Under the pieces are notes generated by a model. It searched no databases. It saw only the letters and a list, made by a program, of their open reading frames with translations, and was not told the origin of the DNA. The translations under genes were made by a program, and so were the position numbers. A stretch of 64,000 nucleotides of DNA from assembly GCF_016827675.1 (NCBI RefSeq), contig NZ_JAERJA010000010.1:62001-126000 (forward strand), given 5' to 3'. The stretch is from Nocardioides limicola (GTDB taxonomy: Bacteria > Actinomycetota > Actinomycetes > Propionibacteriales > Nocardioidaceae). This document shows, piece after piece, positions 25,922-33,170 of the stretch; within the stretch, counting starts at the first letter, position 1; each line of letters opens with the position of its first letter.

Positions 25922-25942
25922 GCCGACGAATGGAGCGCGGTT

Positions 25943-26680
25943 GTGAGAGTTCGTCGTGTGGCGGGACTGATGGTCGCGGGGCTACTGGTACTGACCAGCC
26001 TGGCTGTGGCGTCTCCGGGAGCCTCGTCGTCCGATGATGAGGCACCTGAGCTCGACCCGGGCTACCTCAATGCCAACCCCGATGGTGAGCTTATAGATGC
26101 CGCGGAGGCTGCGTCGGGGCTCTACGACGAGCCCGGGTTCGGCATCGTGGAGATGGACTACGCCCAACGCCGGGTGATCATCCGCTGGAAGGGCCGCCCA
26201 CCTGAGGCCGTCACGGACCTGATCGCGGCGGCCCCTAAGGGCATCGGGATTGTGGTCGAACCGGCCGATTTCTCTGAGAGTGAAGTGCCAGCTGCTGGGC
26301 ATCGCCTATTCGAGGAGGCGAGGGAGCGCGACGATCTGGATATCAGCATGGTCGAACCGCTGCCCGACCGGTCCGGCCTCGACGTCTACCTCCTTGGGTA
26401 TGACGCATCGAGGATCACTCCGCAGGCTGAGAGTGAGCTGCGTGAAGAGCTGTCACGCGTCGCGGGGGTCCCCGTAGTGAAGATCGTCGAAGGCGAGGGG
26501 ATTCGAGGTCTGGGACGCTGGGATGACGCCGCCCCTTGGATCGCTGGAGGGGCCTTGGGCGTGATCGGGGGTGTCAGGACCATGCACCTGAACTCGCTGG
26601 TCGGCGAGCTGGAGTTGCATCGAGACCACGAGGTGCTTGCGGGGTCACGCGACCACCCGGTCACCGAGACCACGTCGTAG
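25943..26680 (+). CDS. secreted protein resembling a serine-protease pro-region without its protease
   Basis: A 245-residue exported protein: GTG start, signal peptide MRVRRVAGLMVAGLLVLTSLAVASPGA, then a region with IVEMDYAQRRVIIRWKGRPPEAV and GLDVYLLGYD that resembles the pro-domains preceding trypsin-like proteases in actinobacteria. Just after it, GRWDDAAPWIAGGA resembles the junction (R-x-ND-x-x-P-x-x-GG) where the protease domain would begin. But the chain ends 45 residues later, with no catalytic His, Asp or GDSG Ser. It lies between two copies of a pirin-end duplication, so truncation during a rearrangement is plausible. A stand-alone secreted protein of unknown function is the alternative. 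GGAG lies a few bases ahead of the start. Confidence 0.6.
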   Translation: MRVRRVAGLMVAGLLVLTSLAVASPGASSSDDEAPELDPGYLNANPDGELIDAAEAASGLYDEPGFGIVEMDYAQRRVIIRWKGRPPEAVTDLIAAAPKGIGIVVEPADFSESEVPAAGHRLFEEARERDDLDISMVEPLPDRSGLDVYLLGYDASRITPQAESELREELSRVAGVPVVKIVEGEGIRGLGRWDDAAPWIAGGALGVIGGVRTMHLNSLVGELELHRDHEVLAGSRDHPVTETTS

Positions 26681-26772
26681 TGCACCTTGCCCTTGCCCTT
26701 CCTCGAAGACGTCGCGAGCAGACTTCGTGAGTCTCGTCGAACGCTTGACGGCGGCCGGCGCGACCCTCCACG

Positions 26773-26940
26773 ATGTCGCACGTGGATCTTTCCAGCATCC
26801 TGCTCGGGTTGTACCTCGCTGTCGTCGCACTGTCCGTGGGCGCAGTGGCGTTCCTCGTTGCTCGGCACCTGAGGACGACGAGGGTCATGCCGGCGGATGC
26901 GGGCGGCCCGTCGCGTTCCCGACGCCCCGATACCAAATAG
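26773..26940 (+). CDS. possible 55-residue single-span membrane protein
   Basis: A short frame from an ATG encodes MSHVDLSSILLGLYLAVVAL and continues SVGAVAFLVARHLRTTRV, one clear transmembrane helix with a basic cytosolic tail that ends PDTK before a TAG. The amino-acid composition is that of a real membrane peptide, but there is no good Shine-Dalgarno and no known family, so the call is weak. It sits between the truncated secreted protein and pirin, inside the segment bounded by the pirin duplication. Confidence 0.35.
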   Translation: MSHVDLSSILLGLYLAVVALSVGAVAFLVARHLRTTRVMPADAGGPSRSRRPDTK

Positions 26941-26990
26941 CCGCGGAGATCCTGACGAAGGCCAACCGTCCAACAACTTCCAGTCCGCGA

Positions 26991-27737
26991 CTAGGAAGGG
27001 CGGGGGCGGCTCTTGGCGACTGAACTGAACCCCCACGCCAGCAGCACCGTCTCGGCCTCCGCCCGCACTCGTACGCCGGCACTCCCGCGCAGCCGCACCG
27101 CGTCACCCGCCCCGAGCGCAGGGCCGCCGTCGGTCAACTGCACCGACCCGGTGGGCACGTACAGGTGCGTCAACGCCTCCCCGGGCAGTGGCAGTTCCCC
27201 ACCCGGGCCGACCTGAGCGGCGTACAAGGTGGCCCCGGCGGTGCCGATCCTCGCCAGCGCGTCCCCGCGCGACCCGGAGGCGATCGGCACCCACTCCGAG
27301 GCCGCTTCGACCGGGACCACGTTGTGGCGCGGCGCGCCTCCGGAGGAGTCCGGGCGCAGCCACATCTGGACGAACCGGGTCGGACCGTCGGCCAGTTCGG
27401 AGTGCCGGATCCCGGCGCCGGCCGACATCACCTGCGCAGCGCCGGCGGGCACCTCGACCCGTGCGCCGGTCGAGTCGGTGTGGGTGAGCACCCCGTCGAG
27501 CACCCAGGAGACGATCTCCAGGTCCGCATGCCCGTGCATCGGATAGCCGCCCCCGGGGGCGAGCGCGTCGTCGAAGTGACAGATCAGCGGCCCGAAGCCG
27601 AGGTTCGCGGGGTCGTAGTGCCCGCCGAACGCGAACGAGTGCTTGGTCTCCCGGCCGGGCTCGGAGATCACCTGGCGGTCCGCGCCCCGGCGTACCTCGA
27701 TCGAATCGGCCACCGGCTCATGGTAGGACGAAGCCAT
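26991..27737 (-). CDS. pirin family protein
   Basis: A 248-residue cupin. The metal-binding residues of pirins are visible: GGGYPMHGHADLEIVSWVLDG (two His and Glu), and the downstream GAGIRHSE. The bacterial relatives act as quercetin dioxygenases or bind partner enzymes; the role here is open. The ATG at 27737 overlaps the start codon of the divergent rfbB gene inside a CATG; GTG 27713 is an alternative start. The last bases of the gene (27035-27092) are duplicated 1293 bases away, and the C-terminal 15 residues after the duplicated part (WGFSSVAKSRPRPS) look unlike a normal pirin tail, so the 3' end may have been rebuilt. Confidence 0.88.
   Translation of the reverse strand: MASSYHEPVADSIEVRRGADRQVISEPGRETKHSFAFGGHYDPANLGFGPLICHFDDALAPGGGYPMHGHADLEIVSWVLDGVLTHTDSTGARVEVPAGAAQVMSAGAGIRHSELADGPTRFVQMWLRPDSSGGAPRHNVVPVEAASEWVPIASGSRGDALARIGTAGATLYAAQVGPGGELPLPGEALTHLYVPTGSVQLTDGGPALGAGDAVRLRGSAGVRVRAEAETVLLAWGFSSVAKSRPRPS
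27035..27092 (+). repeat. 58-bp direct repeat at the pirin 3' end (pairs with 25742-25799)
   Basis: This is the copy inside the functional pirin gene. It differs from 25742-25799 at one base. The two copies bracket 1235 bases that carry the truncated secreted protein gene and a possible small membrane protein, in the direct orientation expected of attachment-site or duplication-insertion boundaries. Confidence 0.85.
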
Positions 27738-28728
27738 GGAACGGCTTCTCGTCACCGGCGGTGCTGGCTTCATCGGAGCCAACTTCGTCGCGCACGCACT
27801 CGCCCACTCCGAGGCCCGGGTCACGGTGCTGGACAAGCTCACCTATGCCGCCACCCGGGAGGCCTTGGACAGCCTGCCCGGCGACCGGCTGGAGTTGGTC
27901 GTCGGTGACGTGGCCGATGCCGGGGTGGTCGGACCGCTCGTCGATGTCGCCGACGCGGTGGTCCACTTCGCCGCCGAGTCCCACAACGACAACGCGCTGG
28001 CCGACCCGAGCCCGTTCGTGAGCACCAACCTGGTCGGCACCTTCACCGTGCTCGAGGCGGTCCGCCGCACCGGCACCCGGCTGCATCATGTCTCCACCGA
28101 CGAGGTGTACGGCGAAGCGGCTGCGGACGAGTGGTTCACCGAGTCTTCGTCGTACGCACCGAGCAACCCGTACGCCGCCACGAAGGCCGGCGCGGACCAC
28201 CTGGTGCGGGCGTGGGTGCACAGCTACGGCATCGACGCGACGATCAGCACCTGCGCCAACAACTACGGCCCGTGGCAGCACGTGGAGAAGTTCATCCCGC
28301 GGCAGATCACGAACCTGATCGACGGGCAGCCCCCGAAGCTGTACGGCGCCGGGCGGCAGCAGCGGGACTGGATTCACGTCGCCGACCACTCGGCCGCGGT
28401 ATGGCAGGTGCTGGCTGAGGGCCGGGTCGGCGAGACCTACCTGATCGGCGCCGAGGAGGTGCACACCAACCTCGAGATCGCGCGGATGCTGCTGGAGATC
28501 TTCGAGCGTGATCCGGGCGAGCTGGAGTTCGTCGCAGACCGCCCCGGCCACGACCAGCGCTACGCCACCGACCCGACCAAGGTGCGCACCGAACTGGGCT
28601 GGACGCCGACGCACACCGACCTGAGCTCGGGGCTGGCTGCCTGCGTCGACTGGTACCGCGAGCATGAGTCCTGGTGGCGGCCGGTCAAGGCTGGCGTGGA
28701 GGCGCGGTACGCCGCCCGCGGCCAGTAA
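27736..28728 (+). CDS. rfbB: dTDP-glucose 4,6-dehydratase family
   Basis: A 330-residue extended SDR. The NAD motif TGGAGFIGANF is at residues 7-17, THVSTDEVYGE carries the catalytic Thr/Asp/Glu set of dTDP-glucose dehydratases, and YAATKAGADHLVRAW provides the catalytic Tyr and Lys. NNYGPWQHVEKFIP and RDWIHVADH are typical substrate blocks. It would convert dTDP-glucose to dTDP-4-keto-6-deoxyglucose for rhamnose or other deoxysugars. No other rml gene is near, so it may serve a scattered pathway. It is slightly shorter at the N-terminus than enterobacterial RfbB. A 44-bp hairpin element starts two bases after its stop codon. Confidence 0.9.
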   Translation: MERLLVTGGAGFIGANFVAHALAHSEARVTVLDKLTYAATREALDSLPGDRLELVVGDVADAGVVGPLVDVADAVVHFAAESHNDNALADPSPFVSTNLVGTFTVLEAVRRTGTRLHHVSTDEVYGEAAADEWFTESSSYAPSNPYAATKAGADHLVRAWVHSYGIDATISTCANNYGPWQHVEKFIPRQITNLIDGQPPKLYGAGRQQRDWIHVADHSAAVWQVLAEGRVGETYLIGAEEVHTNLEIARMLLEIFERDPGELEFVADRPGHDQRYATDPTKVRTELGWTPTHTDLSSGLAACVDWYREHESWWRPVKAGVEARYAARGQ

Positions 28729-28729
28729 G

Positions 28730-28773
28730 ACGTCACGCGTAGTGGTCGCTGGAGGAGCCACCACGCATGACGT
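28730..28773. repeat. 44-bp hairpin repeat element, copy A
   Basis: Arms of 16 bases (ACGTCACGCGTAGTGG and CCACCACGCATGACGT) match at 14 of 16 pairs around a 12-base loop TCGCTGGAGGAG. The right arm is identical to the right arm of copy B at 32339-32382, and the loop shares 9 of 12 bases. It lies two bases after the rfbB stop codon and may also end that transcript. Confidence 0.8.
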
Positions 28774-28812
28774 CCCCCATTGGTTCCGCCCGCCAGTGGC
28801 ACAATCACGCTC

Positions 28813-29238
28813 GTGACGCACTGTGGCTGGGAGTTCGCTGGCCCACACTGGCTCGGTGTCTTGTTCTGGGTCGGAGTCGGGATCGGTGTCTGGGGCGCGA
28901 CCCTGGCCGCGTACGTCTGGCTTCCCCAGCAGGGTCGGGCACGGTACTGGTGGCTCCCGGCGGTGGTGGTCGGGGTCCCGTTCCTGCTTGAGTGGCGTCG
29001 TACGCTCAGCCAACTGGAGACCGGGTGGCCCTGGGTGCTCGGGGCCGTGAGTAGCCTGGCGACGGTGGTCGTGGTGGAGCGTCGCAGTCGGCCCCCGAGT
29101 GGGCGGGCCATCGTGGCGAGCCCGGCCTGGGTGAAGGCGCTCCGCTGGACTCGCGTCACCACGGTGACTGTCTGCCTCAGCGGATTCGCAGCGGCAGCCG
29201 TGTCGATCGCGGTCTTGGCCCAGCCGCGCTGGTGCTGA
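28813..29238 (+). CDS. hypothetical membrane protein
   Basis: A 141-residue protein with about four hydrophobic segments (LGVLFWVGVGIGVWGATLAAYVWL, YWWLPAVVVGVPFLLEW, PWVLGAVSSLATVVVVE, VTTVTVCLSGFAAAAVSIAVL). The GTG at 28813 was chosen because the sequence ahead of it has no coding look. No family is recognised. Its stop overlaps the start of a small frameshifted frame that in turn overlaps the next gene, giving three tightly packed small genes that may form one translationally coupled unit. Function unknown. Confidence 0.65.
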   Translation: MTHCGWEFAGPHWLGVLFWVGVGIGVWGATLAAYVWLPQQGRARYWWLPAVVVGVPFLLEWRRTLSQLETGWPWVLGAVSSLATVVVVERRSRPPSGRAIVASPAWVKALRWTRVTTVTVCLSGFAAAAVSIAVLAQPRWC

Positions 29239-29413
29239 CCGCGGCCAGTGACCTGCTGGACGTCATGGTCGGGCTGCTGAACCCTCGTTCTGGGACAAGC
29301 CGCTCGACCGTGCAGTGGTAGGCGTGGGAGTGTTTGTCACCCAGGCGTTGCGCGATCAGAAGCCCGCATCGTTTGAAGAAGCGTTGGATCTCTATGTGCA
29401 GGCCGTGAGTTGA
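29232..29413 (+). pseudogene. small gene with apparent single-base frameshift
   Basis: From GTG 29232 the frame reads LTAASDLLDVMVGLLNP; around 29282-29286 it then has to drop to another frame to continue as SFWDKPLDRAVVGVGVFV and TQALRDQKPASFEEALDLY to a TGA at 29411. Each half looks like one natural protein, and restoring one base in the CCCTCG run would give an intact 60-residue product. The start overlaps the preceding gene's stop and the stop overlaps the next gene's TTG start. A true mutation, a sequencing error or a recoding site are all possible. No family recognised. Confidence 0.5.
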
Positions 29414-29736
29414 GAACAATCCCCAAGGCGCTGAGACGGCTTGCCCATAGGCAGGTCGATGCGTCGGATGACATCGACGCACTGCTCGGCAAGCACGGCG
29501 GTGCCACTGTGGTGGTTGACGAATCCTCCATCGAGGAGGTCGGGATGGGCTTTGACCGGATGGTCACGGTTCGGGGCACGAGTCAACATGGAGAGTTCGA
29601 GCAGCGCCTGCACTTCACAGGCAATGAGTTCGGAACTTGGTATCTCAACTTCTCATCGGTGCGCGCCACCGTTGTGGCCCTGGTGAGCACGGGGGGCGGT
29701 CACCATCGTCTGGTGCCGCCCCACGAGCCCTGCTGA
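29410..29736 (+). CDS. hypothetical protein, 108 residues
   Basis: A 108-residue soluble protein starting at TTG 29410, which overlaps the stop codon of the small frameshifted gene (TTGA). It begins MRTIPKALRRLAHRQVDASD and contains a beta-rich core (GATVVVDESSIEEVGMGFDR, FEQRLHFTGNEFGTWYLNFS). No family is recognised. Codon use is less GC-biased than in neighbours, in line with accessory DNA. The C-terminus (GGGHHRLVPPHEPC) may be disordered. The overlap arrangement supports it being a real coupled gene. Confidence 0.55.
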   Translation: MRTIPKALRRLAHRQVDASDDIDALLGKHGGATVVVDESSIEEVGMGFDRMVTVRGTSQHGEFEQRLHFTGNEFGTWYLNFSSVRATVVALVSTGGGHHRLVPPHEPC

Positions 29737-29742
29737 CGAGGG

Positions 29743-31746
29743 TCAGCCGGTGAGGGCAGCGACCACCCGGGTGCCCTGGTCGATCGCCCGCTTCGCGTCG
29801 AGCTCGGCGGCCAGGTCGGCGCCACCGATCAGGTGCACGTTGACGCCGGCGTCGGCCAGCTCGTCGTACAACCCGCGCACCGACTCCTGACCCGCGCACA
29901 GCACCACCGTGTCGGCCTCGATCAGCCGCTGCTCGCCGTCCACGGTCACGTGCAGGCCGCGCTCGTCAATCCGGTCGTACGACGCGCCGCTCACCTGCAC
30001 CACGCCGGACTGCTTGAGCACCGCCCGGTGCGCCCATCCGGAGGTCTTGCCCAGGCCGATGCCGATCGGGGTGGTCTTGCGCTGCACCAGCGTCACCTCA
30101 CGGATCGGGGTGCGCGGCTTGGGGTCGGTGAGGCCGCCGCGGTGCACGGCCGGGTCGCCGACGCCCCAATGTGCCATCCAGTCCTCGTCGGTGTCCGCCG
30201 GGTCGTGGCTGAGGAAGTGCGAGACGTCCACGCCGATGCCGCCGGCGCCGATCACCGCGACCCTCTTGCCCGGCGTCACCGACCCGTTGAGCACCTCGTC
30301 GTAGCGGACCGCGCGCTCGACGCCGTCGATCGCCGGCACCCGGGGGGCTACGCCGGTGGCCACGATCACCTCGTCGTACGACGCGAGGTCGGTGGCATTC
30401 GCCTGCGTGTTCAGCTTCACCTCGACGCCGAGCACCTCCAGCCGGCGACCGAAGTAGCGCAGCGTCTCGGCGAAGTCCTCCTTGCCCGGGATCTGCATGG
30501 CCAGCCGGAACTGGCCACCGATCTGCGGTGCGGCCTCGAACAGGGTGACCGCGAAGCCGCGCTCGGCGGCCGAGGTGGCCGCGGCCAGGCCGGCCGGGCC
30601 GGCGCCGACCACGGCGACCGTCCGCTTCGTACGGGTCGGGGCGAGCACCAGCGTGGTCTCGTGGCAGGCGCGCGGGTTCACCAGACAGGAGGCCTTCTGG
30701 TTCTTGAAGACGTGGTCGAGGCAGGCCTGGTTGCAGGCGATGCAGGTGTTGATCTCATCGGCCCTGCCGGCCGCGGCCTTGTTGGCGAACTCGGGGTCGG
30801 CGAGCAGTGGGCGGGCCATCGAGATCAGGTCCGCCTCGCCGGCGCTGAGGATCTGCTCGGCCATGTCGGGGGTGTTGATCCGGTTGGAGGCACAGACCGG
30901 CACCGACACCTCGGCCTTGAGCCGGGCCGTGTAGGAGCGCCAGGCCGCCCGCGGCACCTGGGTGATGATGGTCGGCACCCGCGCCTCGTGCCAGCCGATG
31001 CCGGTGTTGAAGACACTCACCCCGGACTCTTCCAGGGCGTGCGCCAGATCCAGCGTCTCGTCCCAGGTCTGGCCGCCCTCGACCAGGTCCAGCAGCGAGA
31101 TCCGGTAGATGATCGGGAACTCCTCGCCGACCAGCTCCCGGGCCCGGCGGACGATCTCGAGCGGGAACTGCATCCGCTTCGTCGCAGTGCCGCCCCAGGC
31201 GTCGGTGCGGTCGTTGGTGCGGGCGGCCAGGAACTGGTTGATCAGGTAGCCCTCCGAGCCCATCACCTCGACCGCGTCGTACCCGGCCTTGCGCGCCAGA
31301 GCGATCGAGTTGGCGAAGTCGGTGGCGGTCCGGTCGACGCCCTTGGTGGACAGGGCCGACGGCTTGAACGGGGTGATCGGCGACTTGCGGGTCGACGCGC
31401 TGACACTCAGCGGGTGGTAGCCGTAGCGGCCGGCGTGCAGCACCTGCAGTGCGATCGCGCCACCCTCATCGTGCACCGCCCCGGTGATCTCCCGGTGCCG
31501 CATCGCCTGCAGGCGGGTGCTCAACTCCGAGGCCAGCGGCTTGAGCCAGCCGCGCTTGTTGGGGGAGTAGCCGCCGGTGATGATCAGGCCGGTGCCGCCG
31601 CGGGCGCGTTCGGCGAAGTACGCCGCCAACTTGGGGATGTCCCAGCGCATGTCCTCCAGCCCGGTGTGCATGGAGCCCATCACGATCCGGTTGCGCAGGG
31701 TGAGGTCGCCGATGGTGAGGGGGCTGGTCAGGTGCGGGTAGGACAT
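29743..31746 (-). CDS. fadH: 2,4-dienoyl-CoA reductase, FadH type (FMN, FAD, 4Fe-4S)
   Basis: A 667-residue enzyme that reduces 2,4-dienoyl-CoA intermediates during breakdown of unsaturated fatty acids. The N-terminal TIM barrel is of the old yellow enzyme type (residues 1-360). Tyr167 (SEGYLINQF) and His253 (GWHEARVPT) occupy the positions of E. coli FadH Tyr166 and His252. The 4Fe-4S cysteines Cys335, Cys338, Cys342 and Cys354 keep the E. coli spacing exactly. FAD and NADPH motifs VVGAGPAGLAAA and VIGAGGIGVDVS follow. The exact residue spacing makes FadH much more likely than a related trimethylamine dehydrogenase or enoate reductase. It is the second gene after a PadR regulator, 15 bases downstream. 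Confidence 0.92.
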   Translation of the reverse strand: MSYPHLTSPLTIGDLTLRNRIVMGSMHTGLEDMRWDIPKLAAYFAERARGGTGLIITGGYSPNKRGWLKPLASELSTRLQAMRHREITGAVHDEGGAIALQVLHAGRYGYHPLSVSASTRKSPITPFKPSALSTKGVDRTATDFANSIALARKAGYDAVEVMGSEGYLINQFLAARTNDRTDAWGGTATKRMQFPLEIVRRARELVGEEFPIIYRISLLDLVEGGQTWDETLDLAHALEESGVSVFNTGIGWHEARVPTIITQVPRAAWRSYTARLKAEVSVPVCASNRINTPDMAEQILSAGEADLISMARPLLADPEFANKAAAGRADEINTCIACNQACLDHVFKNQKASCLVNPRACHETTLVLAPTRTKRTVAVVGAGPAGLAAATSAAERGFAVTLFEAAPQIGGQFRLAMQIPGKEDFAETLRYFGRRLEVLGVEVKLNTQANATDLASYDEVIVATGVAPRVPAIDGVERAVRYDEVLNGSVTPGKRVAVIGAGGIGVDVSHFLSHDPADTDEDWMAHWGVGDPAVHRGGLTDPKPRTPIREVTLVQRKTTPIGIGLGKTSGWAHRAVLKQSGVVQVSGASYDRIDERGLHVTVDGEQRLIEADTVVLCAGQESVRGLYDELADAGVNVHLIGGADLAAELDAKRAIDQGTRVVAALTG

Positions 31747-31761
31747 GGTGTCTCTTTCGGT

Positions 31762-32307
31762 TCAGTGGGCGTCGAGGTATTCGGTGAGCCAGGCGATCCA
31801 GCCCTGCTCCATCAAAATGCCGCCGCGCAGCACCAGGTAGCGGTCCAGGTCGGCGCCGGTGAGTTGGTCGGGCTGCGGGTAGTCGCGGGCCTGCATCGCC
31901 TCGTAGGCGGCCAGTCGGGTCTGGTGGTCGGCCAGATGCTCCTTGACGATGTCCAGCACGGCCGCGATGTCGCCGTACGACGCTCCCCGCATCCGCACCG
32001 CGAGGTCGGAGCGGAACGCGTCCGGTCCGGACGGGGTGGCCAGCCATTGGGCGAGTTCGTCGCGGCCGGCGTCGGTGGGTTCGTAGACCTTCATGTCGGG
32101 GCGGCCGGTCTGGGTCACCGTGGTGACGCTCACCAGTCCGCCCTCCTCCATCTTGGCGAGGGTTCGGTAGATCTGCTGGTGGGTGGCGCTCCAGAAGAAG
32201 CCGATCGAGCGCCCGAAGCGCCGGGACAACTCCAGTCCGGACGCGGGACGCTCGCTCAGCGACACCAGGAGGGCGTGTTCGAGGGCCACGTCCCGATCAT
32301 CGGCCAC
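31762..32307 (-). CDS. PadR family transcriptional regulator
   Basis: A 181-residue regulator with an N-terminal winged helix (ALEHALLVSLSERPASGLELSRRFGRSIGFFWSATHQQIYRTLAKMEEGGLV) in which the SATHQQIYRTL recognition helix is the PadR signature, followed by a C-terminal helical Vir-like dimerisation domain. It starts at GTG 32307 and is followed 15 bases later by fadH, so both are in one operon. A small inverted repeat just upstream of the start is a plausible autorepressor site. The inducer may be an unsaturated acyl or phenolic compound, which is inference. Confidence 0.88.
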   Translation of the reverse strand: MADDRDVALEHALLVSLSERPASGLELSRRFGRSIGFFWSATHQQIYRTLAKMEEGGLVSVTTVTQTGRPDMKVYEPTDAGRDELAQWLATPSGPDAFRSDLAVRMRGASYGDIAAVLDIVKEHLADHQTRLAAYEAMQARDYPQPDQLTGADLDRYLVLRGGILMEQGWIAWLTEYLDAH

Positions 32308-32310
32308 CTA

Positions 32311-32324
32311 TGCAACAAATTGCA
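32311..32324. promoter_or_regulatory. candidate PadR operator
   Basis: TGCAA (32311-32315) and TTGCA (32320-32324) are inverted around CAAA, three bases ahead of the padR start codon. The AT-rich inverted site in an otherwise GC-rich region, right in the promoter position, fits an autoregulated PadR operon. Confidence 0.45.
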
Positions 32325-32338
32325 AGCCCCTGTGGTGG

Positions 32339-32382
32339 GAGTCATGCTCCCTGGTCGCGGGGGCAGCCACCACGCATGACGT
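32339..32382. repeat. 44-bp hairpin repeat element, copy B
   Basis: Same 16-12-16 plan as copy A (28730-28773). The arm CCACCACGCATGACGT (32367-32382) is identical; the loop TCGCGGGGGCAG is similar; the other arm is more diverged (10 of 16 pairs). It lies two bases beyond the stop codon of the minus-strand membrane protein gene at 32385. Confidence 0.75.
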
Positions 32383-32384
32383 CC

Positions 32385-32708
32385 TCAGGTGGGCGGGCTC
32401 GCCGCCAGGATCGCCGCCACAGCAGCCAGGATGGCGGCCAGCATGAAGCCGATGCCGACGCTGAACAGTGCGACCACCCCGAGGGCTCCCAGCACCGCCG
32501 CCGCCGCGATCGCCATGCTCCGGCCGACCGCGACATGTCGGCTCAGCCCGGACCACAACGAGGCCGTGGTGGCGAGCACCATCAGCGCGGCCCAGGGAAA
32601 GACCTCCCAGAACGCGGTGTCGCCCTCGCCCGAGACCAGGACCAGGTAGACCGCCGTCGTCACCGCGGCCACACCGGCACTGGCAAGACTCCAGACACGC
32701 CAAGTCAC
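32385..32708 (-). CDS. hypothetical membrane protein, 107 residues
   Basis: A 107-residue protein, GTG start, composed almost wholly of three to four hydrophobic helices (WSLASAGVAAVTTAVYLVLV, FPWAALMVLATTASLW, SMAIAAAAVLGALGVVALFS, IGFMLAAILAAVAAILAA). No family is recognised. It is isolated between the PadR-fadH operon and the WXG100-like operon. A dispersed hairpin element follows its stop codon. Real membrane gene likely from composition; function unknown. Confidence 0.6.
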   Translation of the reverse strand: MTWRVWSLASAGVAAVTTAVYLVLVSGEGDTAFWEVFPWAALMVLATTASLWSGLSRHVAVGRSMAIAAAAVLGALGVVALFSVGIGFMLAAILAAVAAILAASPPT

Positions 32709-32773
32709 AACTCACGGTACGCCGCGACGCTCCGGCACCGCTAGTCATGCGCCGGCGTTCGGCGGGTGCCCGC

Positions 32774-33166
32774 CTAGGGGGTGTCGCTGGGGCGTTCGGG
32801 CCTACCCAGCGCCGGGCCGTCCAACCCGATCTCGGGGGCGTCGATCTCCGGGTCCATCCCCAGGTCCTCCCGCAGCGCCTCGGTCTCCCGTTTGCCCTGC
32901 TCGGCCAGTCGGACGCGCTCCTCGGGAGTCATCTCCTCCCATTGAGCGCTCAACTCCTCCATCGCCCCGGCCGCCGCTGTCACGAAGGCGGGGTCCCGGG
33001 TGAGTTCCCGCAGGGTCCGCTGACCCTGCAGCACCGACGCCACCGCGCGGGCTACCTCCCGGTCCTCGATGTTGTCCCGGATGGCTTCGAGCGCCTTGGT
33101 CAGTTGGGCTGCCTCGACCCGGTCACCGCCGGTGAACGCATTGATCGAGTTCCATTCGGTGTTCAT
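32774..33166 (-). CDS. hypothetical soluble protein in WXG100-like operon
   Basis: A 130-residue, strongly acidic and helical protein (MNTEWNSINAFTGGDRVEAA then EAIRDNIEDREVARAVASVL). No signal, membrane segment or known motif. It starts four bases after the stop of the WXG100-like gene at 33171 on the same strand, so it is the third gene of that operon. Its size, charge and position would suit a chaperone or an immunity-type partner for the two preceding proteins, but nothing in the sequence proves that. Confidence 0.68.
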   Translation of the reverse strand: MNTEWNSINAFTGGDRVEAAQLTKALEAIRDNIEDREVARAVASVLQGQRTLRELTRDPAFVTAAAGAMEELSAQWEEMTPEERVRLAEQGKRETEALREDLGMDPEIDAPEIGLDGPALGRPERPSDTP

Positions 33167-33170
33167 CGTG

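Noticed and set aside
23545..29742. A complete integrative element between the lipid kinase and fadH
   Set aside because: No integrase, transposase, tRNA target or replication gene is present; only repeats and short genes are seen, so just local rearrangement is claimed.
29833..32379. An 848-codon plus-strand open frame over fadH and padR
   Set aside because: The minus-strand genes have every catalytic and Fe-S residue in place; the plus translation is His/Arg/Gly noise.
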